Positions 7,969 to 15,659 of a DNA stretch of 64,000 bases are shown piece after piece. Under the pieces are notes generated by a model. It was given only the letters and a program-made list of their open reading frames with translations. It had not been told where the DNA came from and made no database searches. The translations under genes and the position numbers were made by a program. Position 1 is the stretch's first letter. The number at the start of each line of letters is the position of its first letter. This stretch comes from CAILKP01 sp038231815 (GTDB taxonomy: Bacteria > Planctomycetota > Phycisphaerae > Phycisphaerales > UBA1924), in the NCBI GenBank assembly GCA_038231815.1, contig JBBRKQ010000004.1, positions 1 to 64,000 of the forward strand, read 5' to 3'.

Positions 7969-9084
7969 GCCGCCCACCTTGATGTTTTTGGACTGGCGAA
8001 ACAGTGGGGCAGCGACAGTTTCCTGTGCGGCACTACTTTGTTGTGCAGTCGCGGTGGCATCCAAGCTCAGGATGAGACCGTCAGCGGTTGGTGCCAAGCC
8101 CTCGTAGATCTGAAGATCAAGCGAATCGCTGAGGGTACCTTGTATCCCCTGAAAGGTTTGAGCGAGGAGAATTGGTGCGAAGACGAGTCCATCGAGGGCC
8201 GCCTCACGCTGCTGCGGGGTGGTGGGTTTGGTTCCGTTTTTGTAAACTGGAACAAAGTGCAAGAATCCAGCCTGTTTCTTCTCATCCTGCACCAGTGTGA
8301 GCGGAGCGGTAATGGTGGGCTCACCGCTGCGGACCGCACGCTCCGCCGCAGCTCGGCGGTTTGGTTCCGAGCCGATGTCATAGCCCCAAGCTGCCGCGTT
8401 GGGTTCGCGGGGTTCCATGAACTTAATGATGTACAGATCAGGGGCATCGCCGGTGGTGCGCACGGTAAAGTCCGGTGCATCATCAGCCCGCTCGGCGGCG
8501 ACAAATGCCGGTAGGTCCGCCCGCATGACCCGCTGGACGAATCCGAAACCGAGCATGCCCGGAAATTCTACCTTGAGGTTCCGTGAAGCCGCGTACGAGG
8601 CGAACGCGTTTCGCCCTACGGATTCACTGGCTGCGTAAACGCCCTTGGCGCCGTTGAGCCCGTACTTGGGGAGTGTGACCCTTCGCTTGGCTTCGGTTAC
8701 AAGCCGCTCGGCGAGTTGATCAAAGTGCATGCGCGCCTCATGCTCATTCTGCCGAGTAGTGGCCCGCACCGCCAGCGCGGTAAGGCCGAGGCCGATCAGG
8801 GTGACGGCCGCGACGGTGATACTCCAGCCGCGAGTTGAGGTGGAAAGATGCGATGGGGACACGCTTGGTGCGATAACTTTGGCCCGGCGGACCGCGCCGA
8901 AAGTGCGCCACAGCACCAGTGGCCCGGCGATGAGGGTCAGGGCAGTCGTGTCAATGATCGCCTCGATCGTGCCTCCCAAGCCCTCGGCAATCAGTGGCAG
9001 CACAAGCATAATCGACATCTCAACAGCTGCGATAATGCAGAGCGTTTCGACAAAAAGCCGTGCGATGTTGACGGGCCGGTGCAT
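7966..9084 (-). CDS. CHASE-domain membrane sensor, N-terminal part of a split kinase
   Basis: 372 residues from the ATG at 9084 (MHRPVNIARL); the frame is open further upstream to 9354 but that part has no protein character. Two hydrophobic segments (about 8-30 and 40-60) and a third (about 86-105) precede a periplasmic CHASE domain, recognised by GFGFVQRVMRADLPAFV, the DLYIIKFMEPREPNAAAWGYDIGSEP-like stretch, TAPLTLVQ and FLHFVPVYKNG. CHASE domains bind small extracellular ligands and always sit before a signalling module. Here the frame ends in TAA inside the end of the domain, and the kinase follows in the same frame 12 bases later. As a separate protein it would have no output domain. Confidence 0.85.
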   Translation of the reverse strand: MHRPVNIARLFVETLCIIAAVEMSIMLVLPLIAEGLGGTIEAIIDTTALTLIAGPLVLWRTFGAVRRAKVIAPSVSPSHLSTSTRGWSITVAAVTLIGLGLTALAVRATTRQNEHEARMHFDQLAERLVTEAKRRVTLPKYGLNGAKGVYAASESVGRNAFASYAASRNLKVEFPGMLGFGFVQRVMRADLPAFVAAERADDAPDFTVRTTGDAPDLYIIKFMEPREPNAAAWGYDIGSEPNRRAAAERAVRSGEPTITAPLTLVQDEKKQAGFLHFVPVYKNGTKPTTPQQREAALDGLVFAPILLAQTFQGIQGTLSDSLDLQIYEGLAPTADGLILSLDATATAQQSSAAQETVAAPLFRQSKNIKVGG

Positions 9085-9716
9085 GGTTTTGAGAGAGGAC
9101 GAGGGAGCCGCAACAAGAGGATTCGACAGCGTTCGGTATCGGTGTTTGGAGGGGATGGTCGTCGTAAAAACCCCGAATAAGTAAGGAACAGCGATTAGCC
9201 GCTGGGTGAAGTGCGGATTGAACCAATTGGAGAGGTCGGACTTGTCTTTGTTTGGTTGGTTTGCCACAAAACAGGCTGTCGGTGGAACGGTGACGTGAGG
9301 AATGCTGAGGTCGCGCCGGCGATTGTCCACTTTCGGGCAGTAATTGGCTGCCAAACACTGAGTGTTCGTGCGGCGGGAGTGCGTGGCGGGCAGGCTTGAG
9401 AGCGCGAATTGGCTGAGGCTTCTGGCCTGCTTTGGGAGTGCGAGAAGTGCTGGCTAAGCCACGGTGTTCCGTGCGCTCCGCGTGGTACGGGTGATAACCG
9501 GCGGGAGGACAAGTTGTACATGCGAGTTGTTTGCGGCGAGCGCCGGCTTGTGGCATGATCATGCGCAGAAGACCGGCGAACACAGCCGGTAGCTTCTTGT
9601 GGTTTGTGCGTTGGAAGTGGAATTCGTCCGCCTTGCGGAGTGGCAGTGCTCGTGAGAGCGACCTGCGACCTGCAGCGCGGCAAATTGGGCCCAGTGCCCG
9701 GAGAGATGAACCGTTT
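9085..9716. other. Divergent intergenic region
   Basis: About 630 bases between the CHASE gene and the PEP-CTERM gene, which point away from each other. Long open frames on the minus strand here are arginine/serine/proline-rich and look like overlap artefacts. It presumably carries both promoters; no convincing consensus boxes were identified. Confidence 0.5.
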
Positions 9717-10508
9717 ATGAATTATAAATCAAAGCATGACATGGTCCGCACGACTGTTGCCGCCGCAGCGGTGTTTGCTGCCGCTGGTGTTTCCAGTGCG
9801 CAGGTGATCTACAACAACGGTGGTGCAAACACGACACCGGGCATCGTCACTGGGCTTGGCGTTGGTCCGCTCGCGGGCAATAACGTGAGCCAAGCGACGA
9901 CGGCCGTCAACAACGGTGGCCTGACGGTGACCGGCAACTTCCGAGTTGCCGATGATTTTACTGTTACGAGCGCGACGAACGTGACGAGAGTTGGCGTGTT
10001 TGCATACATGACCGGGACGTACGCGAATCCTTCGGTATCACCTTTTACCGGTGTTAGCGTGAACATATGGAATGCTGCCCCGGGATCGATGGGCGCTTCG
10101 ATTGTCGCATCCAGCAGCGTATTGGCCACGACATCGTGGACGGGCATCACCCGCCACTTTGATGGAGCCGCAGCTCTGACTGATGCCCGGCGACCGGTCA
10201 TGGAGATTGTTGCTCAGTTTGGTGGCGAAGAACTTGCGGCTGGCACGTACTGGATTGACTACGGCCTCACCGGCCAGTTGGGTGCGAGCACAAGCGCGTT
10301 CACGCCATACGTCATGGCGGGAATTGACGGCGACCGAAATACTGTTCTGGGCAACGCCATGCAGTTAAACGCGGGCGTGTGGGCAACGACGAGCGTGGGA
10401 TCAGCCTTACAGCCGGTGGAGGTGCCGTTTTATGTGGTGCCAGCGCCGTCTGCCGCGGCGCTGCTTGGTGTTGGTGGCTTGCTCGCGATGCGTCGTCGCC
10501 GGTCGTGA
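9717..10508 (+). CDS. PEP-CTERM-type secreted surface protein
   Basis: 263 residues. A Sec signal peptide (VRTTVAAAAVFAAAGVSSA, cleavage before QVIYNNGG) leads a Gly/Thr/Asn-rich, probably beta-sandwich body. The end is VVPAPSAAALLGVGGLLAMRRRRS: a VPAP motif, a hydrophobic segment and an arginine cluster, the planctomycete variant of the PEP-CTERM sorting signal read by exosortase. The body has NFRVADDFTVTSATNVTRVGVFAYM-like sequence common in planctomycete surface proteins with this tail. The frame is open upstream to 9531, but the signal peptide fixes the start at the ATG at 9717. Function unknown. No exosortase gene is present here. Confidence 0.85.
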   Translation: MNYKSKHDMVRTTVAAAAVFAAAGVSSAQVIYNNGGANTTPGIVTGLGVGPLAGNNVSQATTAVNNGGLTVTGNFRVADDFTVTSATNVTRVGVFAYMTGTYANPSVSPFTGVSVNIWNAAPGSMGASIVASSSVLATTSWTGITRHFDGAAALTDARRPVMEIVAQFGGEELAAGTYWIDYGLTGQLGASTSAFTPYVMAGIDGDRNTVLGNAMQLNAGVWATTSVGSALQPVEVPFYVVPAPSAAALLGVGGLLAMRRRRS

Positions 10509-10524
10509 GCGATCGGGGGGGACC

Positions 10525-10560
10525 TAGGGCATGGGGTAGGGCATGGGGTAGGGCATGGGG
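10525..10560. repeat. Tandem repeat, 3 x 12 bp
   Basis: Three exact copies of TAGGGCATGGGG directly after the stop of the PEP-CTERM gene, followed by a degenerate fourth (TTAGGGCACATGGG). No function is evident. Confidence 0.9.
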
Positions 10561-10619
10561 GCTTAGGGCACATGGGAACAGGCCGTAGCTGAATCGGGTA
10601 TGAATGAATCGACAAAACG

Positions 10620-10651
10620 CCGCCGCACCGGAGATTGCTCCGGTGCGGCGG
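10620..10651. terminator. Bidirectional hairpin between convergent genes
   Basis: CGCCGCACCGGAG-ATTG-CTCCGGTGCGGCG is a perfect 13-bp stem (14 with the flanking C-G) with a 4-base loop. It sits between the PEP-CTERM gene (+) and the DUF4337 gene (-). Only a weak T-rich run (GTATGTATTT) follows on the + side. Confidence 0.75.
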
Positions 10652-10684
10652 TATGTATTTGAACGGATAGCTTGCGGAGCGGCG

Positions 10685-11263
10685 TTAGGGCGCTGGCCAC
10701 ATACCGAAAGTCAGGAATGCCGCACCAACGGCGCCGACGGCCATGGAGATGAACCAAAACCAGTTTCGCTGCAGGAGCAGGGCGACGGCGGAAAGGGCGA
10801 TGGCGATTTGAAAAGCGGTGATCGCGCGGCCGATGATTCTGTAGCGCGCACGGTGGTCTTGGCAGGAGGCCTCGTGGCCCTTGGCGGCAGTGGAGATCTC
10901 GGTTTGCTCGGCTTTGTAACGTTCAGCGCGGGCGGTATCGGCGGCGGTGATTTCTTTGCCCAGCGCCGGCAGGGTTTCAAGCTTACTTTCTAGAACGGTG
11001 AGTTTCACGCCTTTGGCCTGGTAGTAAGCCCATTGGTCGCTAGCGCGGATCTGCTCGATCATGGCTTCGTTGAGGTGGCTGGAGGCGAAGCTGGAGGCCA
11101 TCGCCGCCAGCGTGGCCAGCACGGCGGTGGTGACTGCCACGCGGGACATCCAGCGTTTGAGCGCATCGCTGCCTGCCGCCGCACCGGTGACATCGGGAAT
11201 GTCAGTGCCCATGATCTTGTTCGCGGTCACGGGCTTGGGAGGATTGGGTTTTTGGTTTGCCAT
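10685..11263 (-). CDS. DUF4337 family membrane protein
   Basis: 192 residues from MANQKPNPP. A hydrophobic segment (about 42-62, VAVTTAVLATLAAMASSFA) is followed by a charged helical region with SDQWAYYQAKGVK, the hallmark of DUF4337, and two closely spaced hydrophobic segments at the end (RAITAFQIAIALSAVALLL and WFWFISMAVGAVGAAFL). It is expected in the inner membrane with the charged helix on one face. The family has no established function. The frame is open 67 codons upstream but without membrane-protein character, so the ATG at 11263 was chosen. Confidence 0.8.
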   Translation of the reverse strand: MANQKPNPPKPVTANKIMGTDIPDVTGAAAGSDALKRWMSRVAVTTAVLATLAAMASSFASSHLNEAMIEQIRASDQWAYYQAKGVKLTVLESKLETLPALGKEITAADTARAERYKAEQTEISTAAKGHEASCQDHRARYRIIGRAITAFQIAIALSAVALLLQRNWFWFISMAVGAVGAAFLTFGMWPAP

Positions 11264-11624
11264 GCGAGGGGCCAACGTGGAGGCGATTGTCGGCCGGAAG
11301 GTCTTTGTTGAAACAATGGCCGCTGGTGCAAAGTCTAAATGTAGACCCTTTGGTTGGTCGCGACGGAGGGCGTGAGTTGGAGAAATTCGAGCTGGTGCGC
11401 TCGTCGAGGGTTCAAAGAGCACAGCCCGCTGAAGGGTTCCCTCTGAGTGCTCGCGGGCCCGCAAGCTCGGCGTTTACTCCGGCTGACAGCGCATAGCGTT
11501 CGCCCGGCCTGTACTCGCCCTGTCCGTGGCTTTGGCTGGTGTGGCAGGTGCGTTCACTTGTCGCAATACAAATCGTGCTGTGCAAAGGTAACAGACTGTC
11601 ACCGCATTTGTGTGTGCTGAGTTT
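11264..11624. other. Intergenic region
   Basis: About 360 bases between the DUF4337 gene start and the end of the YHYH gene. No gene, hairpin or repeat that can be supported; it must hold the DUF4337 promoter if that gene is transcribed alone. Confidence 0.5.
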
Positions 11625-13100
11625 TCAGTTTCCGCCGGGTCCACCGGGTCCACCGCCGGGTCCGCGACGCTGGCCACCTGGGTTGCCGCCCTGTCCGCCC
11701 TGTCCGCCACCCTGCCTGCCTCCCGGTGGGCCCTTAGCAAAGCTGGCATCCGGCGTGCCTTTGTACATGCGAGAGATAAACGGAAACTCGCCCGTGATCA
11801 CGTAGTAATATGTGCCGTTCGGGAACTCCGGTGTCACGCCGGTGCGGCCGTTGCACTCGTCAAGGTCGCCGGAGCCGGCGATGTACTCGAAGTCCTTGGT
11901 GTAGCTGCCGTCCCACGTGCCGCCCGGGCCCGGTGGGGTGGCCTTGTCATCAGGGCGGTTGCCTGCCTTTAGCTTATAGCTTGAGTGCAGCTCCTTGATT
12001 GGGCTCTTGGCATCATCTGCTTTGGAGTAGCCGTGGAAGTCATAGATCGGAAATCCATCGGCGGCCCAGCCAAGCAGAATCATGGTCTCGCCAACCTTGG
12101 TGCCCTTTTCGGCGGCGAGTCGTTTGACCAGGCCGGTGGGCAGTGCGTGGTAGTGGTACGAGCCGGTGGGCTGCACGTGCGCGTTGCTGGTATCGATTCC
12201 CATCTTCGCGCCGGCGGCAGTGAGCACCGAGATTGCCTCCTGTCGCCAGCCGGAGCGCGGGTCGTTGTTCCAGTTCTCGGCAGTGCCGGGATCAAACAGC
12301 ACGCCATTAAGCGCGACGCCCACGGCCTCCATGCGGCCGGGGGTTGGCTTTTCGTTGGCCTTGGGTGTGAGGGTTACACGCAGGACTTGCTTTTGCTCGC
12401 TGATGGCGTTTGGATTTCCGGAGTTTGGGAACCTGCCCGGCTCGTGGTCAGGAATGCCGTTGGAAGTGATGATGCGGAAGCCGTCTTTTTCTTCAATTTT
12501 GACAGAGTTTTTCAGGTCAAATGGTTTGCTGTCGCGGGCGGCGTTCGGGCCGCCGGGTGGGCCGCCGGGTGGGCCATCGCGGCCGCCGCGCTGGCCGAGA
12601 AGCGGCAGCGCAGGGGCGAGGTCGAGTTCCTTGGCCAAAGCATCGAACTTGGGCTTTTGCCCATCGGTGAGGGTGGCCTTGACGTCGGTCAGAAACGCTG
12701 CGCTGAGCGATTCTGTTTTTTCTTTGATCTCGGCCTGGACCTTGGTTCGCAGCTCGGGCGAGAGGGGTGCGGGGCGATTGCCTTCACCCGCAGCGCCAGC
12801 GCCGACACCGTCACGGGTTCGCTGCATGATCTCGCGCACGATTGCCCGCTGCTCATCGCGAAGCTTGGTATAGCGGGCAGTGATCGTGGTGAACTGTTCG
12901 GCCGTGGGGGAGAGGACTGCATTGATCCGCATCAACACCGCATCGGTCTGAGGATCTATGGCGCGGGGTGGCTGGTTGTTCTGGCGAGATGGCGCCGGAC
13001 CGGCGGGCGTTTCGCCGGTCGGCTGTGCTGTGGTGGTGGTGGCCAGCAGGGCACAGAGGCCGGAGGCAAGCAAGAGTGAGTATCTGTTTGAATAGTTCAT
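11625..13100 (-). CDS. Secreted YHYH-domain protein with Spy-like N-terminal region
   Basis: 491 residues. Signal peptide (SLLLASGLCALLATTTTAQ), then a helical, charged region (about 50-170) with repeated LxxEQ-type spacing reminiscent of Spy/CpxP, then a YHYH domain (about 210-465) containing FDPGTAENWN, PTGSYHYHALP near residue 315 and GDLDECNGRTGVTPEFPNGTYYYV-like sequence. The tail after about 465 is almost only Gly, Pro, Gln and Arg. YHYH proteins are extracytoplasmic and of unknown biochemical role, with conserved His and Asp suggestive of metal binding. The longer upstream frame lacks a signal peptide, so 13100 was chosen. Confidence 0.8.
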   Translation of the reverse strand: MNYSNRYSLLLASGLCALLATTTTAQPTGETPAGPAPSRQNNQPPRAIDPQTDAVLMRINAVLSPTAEQFTTITARYTKLRDEQRAIVREIMQRTRDGVGAGAAGEGNRPAPLSPELRTKVQAEIKEKTESLSAAFLTDVKATLTDGQKPKFDALAKELDLAPALPLLGQRGGRDGPPGGPPGGPNAARDSKPFDLKNSVKIEEKDGFRIITSNGIPDHEPGRFPNSGNPNAISEQKQVLRVTLTPKANEKPTPGRMEAVGVALNGVLFDPGTAENWNNDPRSGWRQEAISVLTAAGAKMGIDTSNAHVQPTGSYHYHALPTGLVKRLAAEKGTKVGETMILLGWAADGFPIYDFHGYSKADDAKSPIKELHSSYKLKAGNRPDDKATPPGPGGTWDGSYTKDFEYIAGSGDLDECNGRTGVTPEFPNGTYYYVITGEFPFISRMYKGTPDASFAKGPPGGRQGGGQGGQGGNPGGQRRGPGGGPGGPGGN

Positions 13101-13511
13101 GGAGCGGCGTTCGCAGGTGACCGGGGATTGAGTGTGGAGGCGAAGAAAGATGGCCGCGGATGGTGCGGCGGTGAGCGGCAAACGCGAGCGTGGTCGGTCT
13201 ATTGCGGACAGGAGAGACTGGCTTGGCTGCGGGAAACCACGCTGGATCAGGTTTGCAAGGCGCAGTTGTGCTAGGTTCGTTGTCAAAACAGTGTCGCGTC
13301 ATACGGTCCCCCTGATCACGGGACACTTCGTTTTATCGGCAAATTTTGGCATATCGACTCGACGGGTGCAAATTATGGTGTAGATTATTAGTGTTTGCTA
13401 ACATTTTCCAAAACGAGTTGCACATGTCATACCGAAGATTAAGCCGCCGCGTCGTCGGCAAGTCATCCGCAACTTTGGAGACACTGGGTGCCGTAAGAGC
13501 GGGCAGGACGC
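13101..13511. other. Divergent intergenic region, AT-rich core
   Basis: About 410 bases between the YHYH gene (-) and the lipoprotein gene (+). Bases 13311-13430 are clearly more AT-rich than the surroundings and are the likeliest promoter zone. A perfect TTGACA occurs on the minus strand at 13286-13281 but has no convincing -10 partner. Confidence 0.45.
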
Positions 13512-14117
13512 ATGATCGGGCATGGTTCTGCGGGCTGGTTCTGCGGGCTGGTTCCAACGGTTCTGGTGGTGATGCTCGGGGCGATCCCGGCGTGCAGATC
13601 TGAAAGCGCCGGTGCGAGTGTGAGCGAGCCAGGCTCGCCGGTGGTGGCCGCACCCCCGGCAGCGACGGCGACTCGCCTGCGGATCGGCACATATGACTCG
13701 CGGGGAGTTACCATCGCGTATGCACGTTCGGAGCAATTTGCTCGCTCCATCGGGGAGCTTCATCGCAGGCACGATGAGGCCGTAGCAGCCGGGGACACGC
13801 CGCTCGCCGAGAAACTCGAGCGCGAGGGCCAGTCGCAGCAGAAGCGGCTGCACATGCAGGGCTTTAGCAACGCCCCGGTGGAAGACTGTATGGACCTTGT
13901 GCGTGACGGCCTGCCAGGCGTGGCGGAGCCGTTGGGCGTGAAGCCAATCACCGCTGCGGCGGATTGGCATGATCCGAGGGCCGAGATTGTGGATGTGACC
14001 TCTGAACTCGCAGGGCTGTTTCAGCCTGATGCCAAAACGCTTCAGATCATCACCAGTGTTCGATTGCAAGGGCCGATGGCAATCGAGGCGGTGGTGAAAA
14101 TGCCTCGGGACGATTAA
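13512..14117 (+). CDS. Predicted lipoprotein, function unknown
   Basis: 201 residues. The N-terminus WFCGLVPTVLVVMLGAIPACRS is a lipoprotein signal with IPAC as lipobox, so it should be lipid-anchored. The mature part begins with a Ser/Ala/Pro linker and then RIGTYDSRGVTIAYARSEQF, which resembles the first strand and helix of periplasmic OmpH-like chaperones, followed by a charged helix. The resemblance is weak and no family is claimed. Its TAA stop overlaps that of the convergent threonine aldolase: both stops come from the same TTAA at 14114-14117. Confidence 0.65.
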   Translation: MIGHGSAGWFCGLVPTVLVVMLGAIPACRSESAGASVSEPGSPVVAAPPAATATRLRIGTYDSRGVTIAYARSEQFARSIGELHRRHDEAVAAGDTPLAEKLEREGQSQQKRLHMQGFSNAPVEDCMDLVRDGLPGVAEPLGVKPITAAADWHDPRAEIVDVTSELAGLFQPDAKTLQIITSVRLQGPMAIEAVVKMPRDD

Positions 14118-15253
14118 CTCGGAGTTACGCCAGCACGCGAGCGCTCCGTTCGCGTGAGGGCCTTTTGTGTACGCCGACGCTTGCCGGACTGGTGCGTACC
14201 GGTGACCTTTGCGCACGCGGTGATGGTTGACTCAATGTCGGCGCGGGTTACATCAAGATGTGTGACCAAACGAACGCGCTGTGGGGCACTGGGCAAGGCC
14301 AGCACTCCGTGGGTTTTGAGTTTGCCGCAGAACTCATTGGCCGAGCCGATGGCAGGGTTGATGTCGATGAACACCATGTTTGTGGCCACTGGCATGGCGA
14401 TGTCTAGGCCGGTAATCTCGGCCAAGCCCATGCTGAGCAGGCGGGCGTGGTGGTGGTCTTTTTCAAGGCGGTCGTAATGGTGGTCAAGCGCGTGAACCGC
14501 CGCGGCGGCGAGGACGCCGGCCTGGCGCATGGCCCCGCCAAACATTTTACGGAAGCGGTGCATGCGGGCCACGGTGGCTTTGGAGCCGCAGACGGCGGAG
14601 CCGACGGGCGCGCCGAGGCCCTTGCTGAAGCAGCAGGAGATGGTGTCGAAGTGGTCGGCATACTCGCTGGGTTTGCGGCCGGAGGCGATGCAGGCGTTCC
14701 AAAGGCGGGCGCCATCAAGGTGCATTTTGAGGCCTTGGGCGTGGGCGGCTTCGGAGATTTCCTGGACTTTGGCCAGATGCCAGACCGAGCCGCCACCACG
14801 GTTGTGGGTGTTTTCCAGGACCACCAGCTTGGAGAACGGGTTGTGCGCGTTGGGCTCGCGAACCAAATCGGTGAGCAGATCGGGGCCCCATTGGCCAAGG
14901 GGGCCATCGGCGGTGCGGATCATGACTCCCGAGAGGGCGGCCGGGCCGCCGGTCTCGTAGTGGATGATATGGTTGTCTTTGTGGCAGATGACCTCATCGC
15001 CCGGCTCGCACTGGGCCCGGATGGCGAGTTGGTTGGCCATGGTGCCGGATGGCACGAAGAGGGCCGCCTCGGTGCCGAGCAGGGTGGCAACTTTCTCCTG
15101 AAGGGCTATGACGGTGGGGTCATCACCCAAGACATCGTCGCCAACTTCCGCACGTGCCATGGCCCGGCGCATGGCATCGGTTGGTCGTGTGACGGTGTCG
15201 GATCGCAGATCGATCATGCGGGAGTGAGCGGAGGAGCCGGTGGAGGTGGGCAT
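14114..15253 (-). CDS. ltaE: Low-specificity L-threonine aldolase
   Basis: 379 residues, a PLP enzyme of fold type I that cleaves L-threonine or L-allo-threonine to glycine and acetaldehyde. Visible are MIDLRSDTVTRPTDAMRRAM at the start of the conserved core, FVPSGTMANQLAI, HLDGARLWNA (PLP-binding Asp) and CFSKGLGAPVGSA with Lys211 as the Schiff-base lysine. A basic tail (GKRRRTQKALTRTERSRAG) of about 25 residues extends past the usual end. The ATG at 15253 was preferred to a second one at 15217; neither has a clear ribosome site. It converges with the lipoprotein gene. Confidence 0.93.
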   Translation of the reverse strand: MPTSTGSSAHSRMIDLRSDTVTRPTDAMRRAMARAEVGDDVLGDDPTVIALQEKVATLLGTEAALFVPSGTMANQLAIRAQCEPGDEVICHKDNHIIHYETGGPAALSGVMIRTADGPLGQWGPDLLTDLVREPNAHNPFSKLVVLENTHNRGGGSVWHLAKVQEISEAAHAQGLKMHLDGARLWNACIASGRKPSEYADHFDTISCCFSKGLGAPVGSAVCGSKATVARMHRFRKMFGGAMRQAGVLAAAAVHALDHHYDRLEKDHHHARLLSMGLAEITGLDIAMPVATNMVFIDINPAIGSANEFCGKLKTHGVLALPSAPQRVRLVTHLDVTRADIESTITACAKVTGTHQSGKRRRTQKALTRTERSRAGVTPS

Positions 15254-15659
15254 GGGAGGGGGCTGGAGTACCAAATTGCAAAGTTGCCAAATTGCCAAAC
15301 CAAGGCAAATGAGTCGAAGGAGTCTACGGAGTTTGGGCTGAAGCAGGGGCCGGTATCGGTGATTTTGAGGGCTTGTTGGATGTGCCGGTGACTTGGCAGC
15401 GATCTCTAAACGGTGTGCTAGGGCGGTTAGGCGGGGCCAAACACCCCATTGTCGGGCCGAAGGTGCCGGTTGGGGGGCAAAAGCGGCGCAGATTCTGCAG
15501 TAACGACGAGCGACCGGGCGATACCTGTTATCCCGGAAGTCATGGTTGCATGGCCGGTGCTGGAGGTTTGGGTGGGCTGGCGCCGCTGTGGTGCGTCGCC
15601 GCGTGTTTGGGCTGTATTTGGCATTCTGATCGACTTCCCTAGGTTTCCGGAGTCTTGCT
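15254..15659. other. Intergenic region before the flagellar block
   Basis: About 400 bases between divergent ltaE and the sigma-54 activator gene. Contains AAATTGCAAAGTTGCCAAATTGCC (15272-15295), a short internally repeated TTGCMAA element; a similar CAAATTGCCAA occurs at 43813-43823. No gene is supported. Confidence 0.5.

Noticed and set aside
9020..9683. Minus-strand frames of 160-190 codons before the PEP-CTERM gene
   Set aside because: Arg/Ser/Pro-rich without hydrophobic core or start signals; overlap the real genes' 5' regions.
13346..13603. An 85-codon frame upstream of the lipoprotein
   Set aside because: Overlaps the lipoprotein signal peptide region in another frame and has no family-like sequence.
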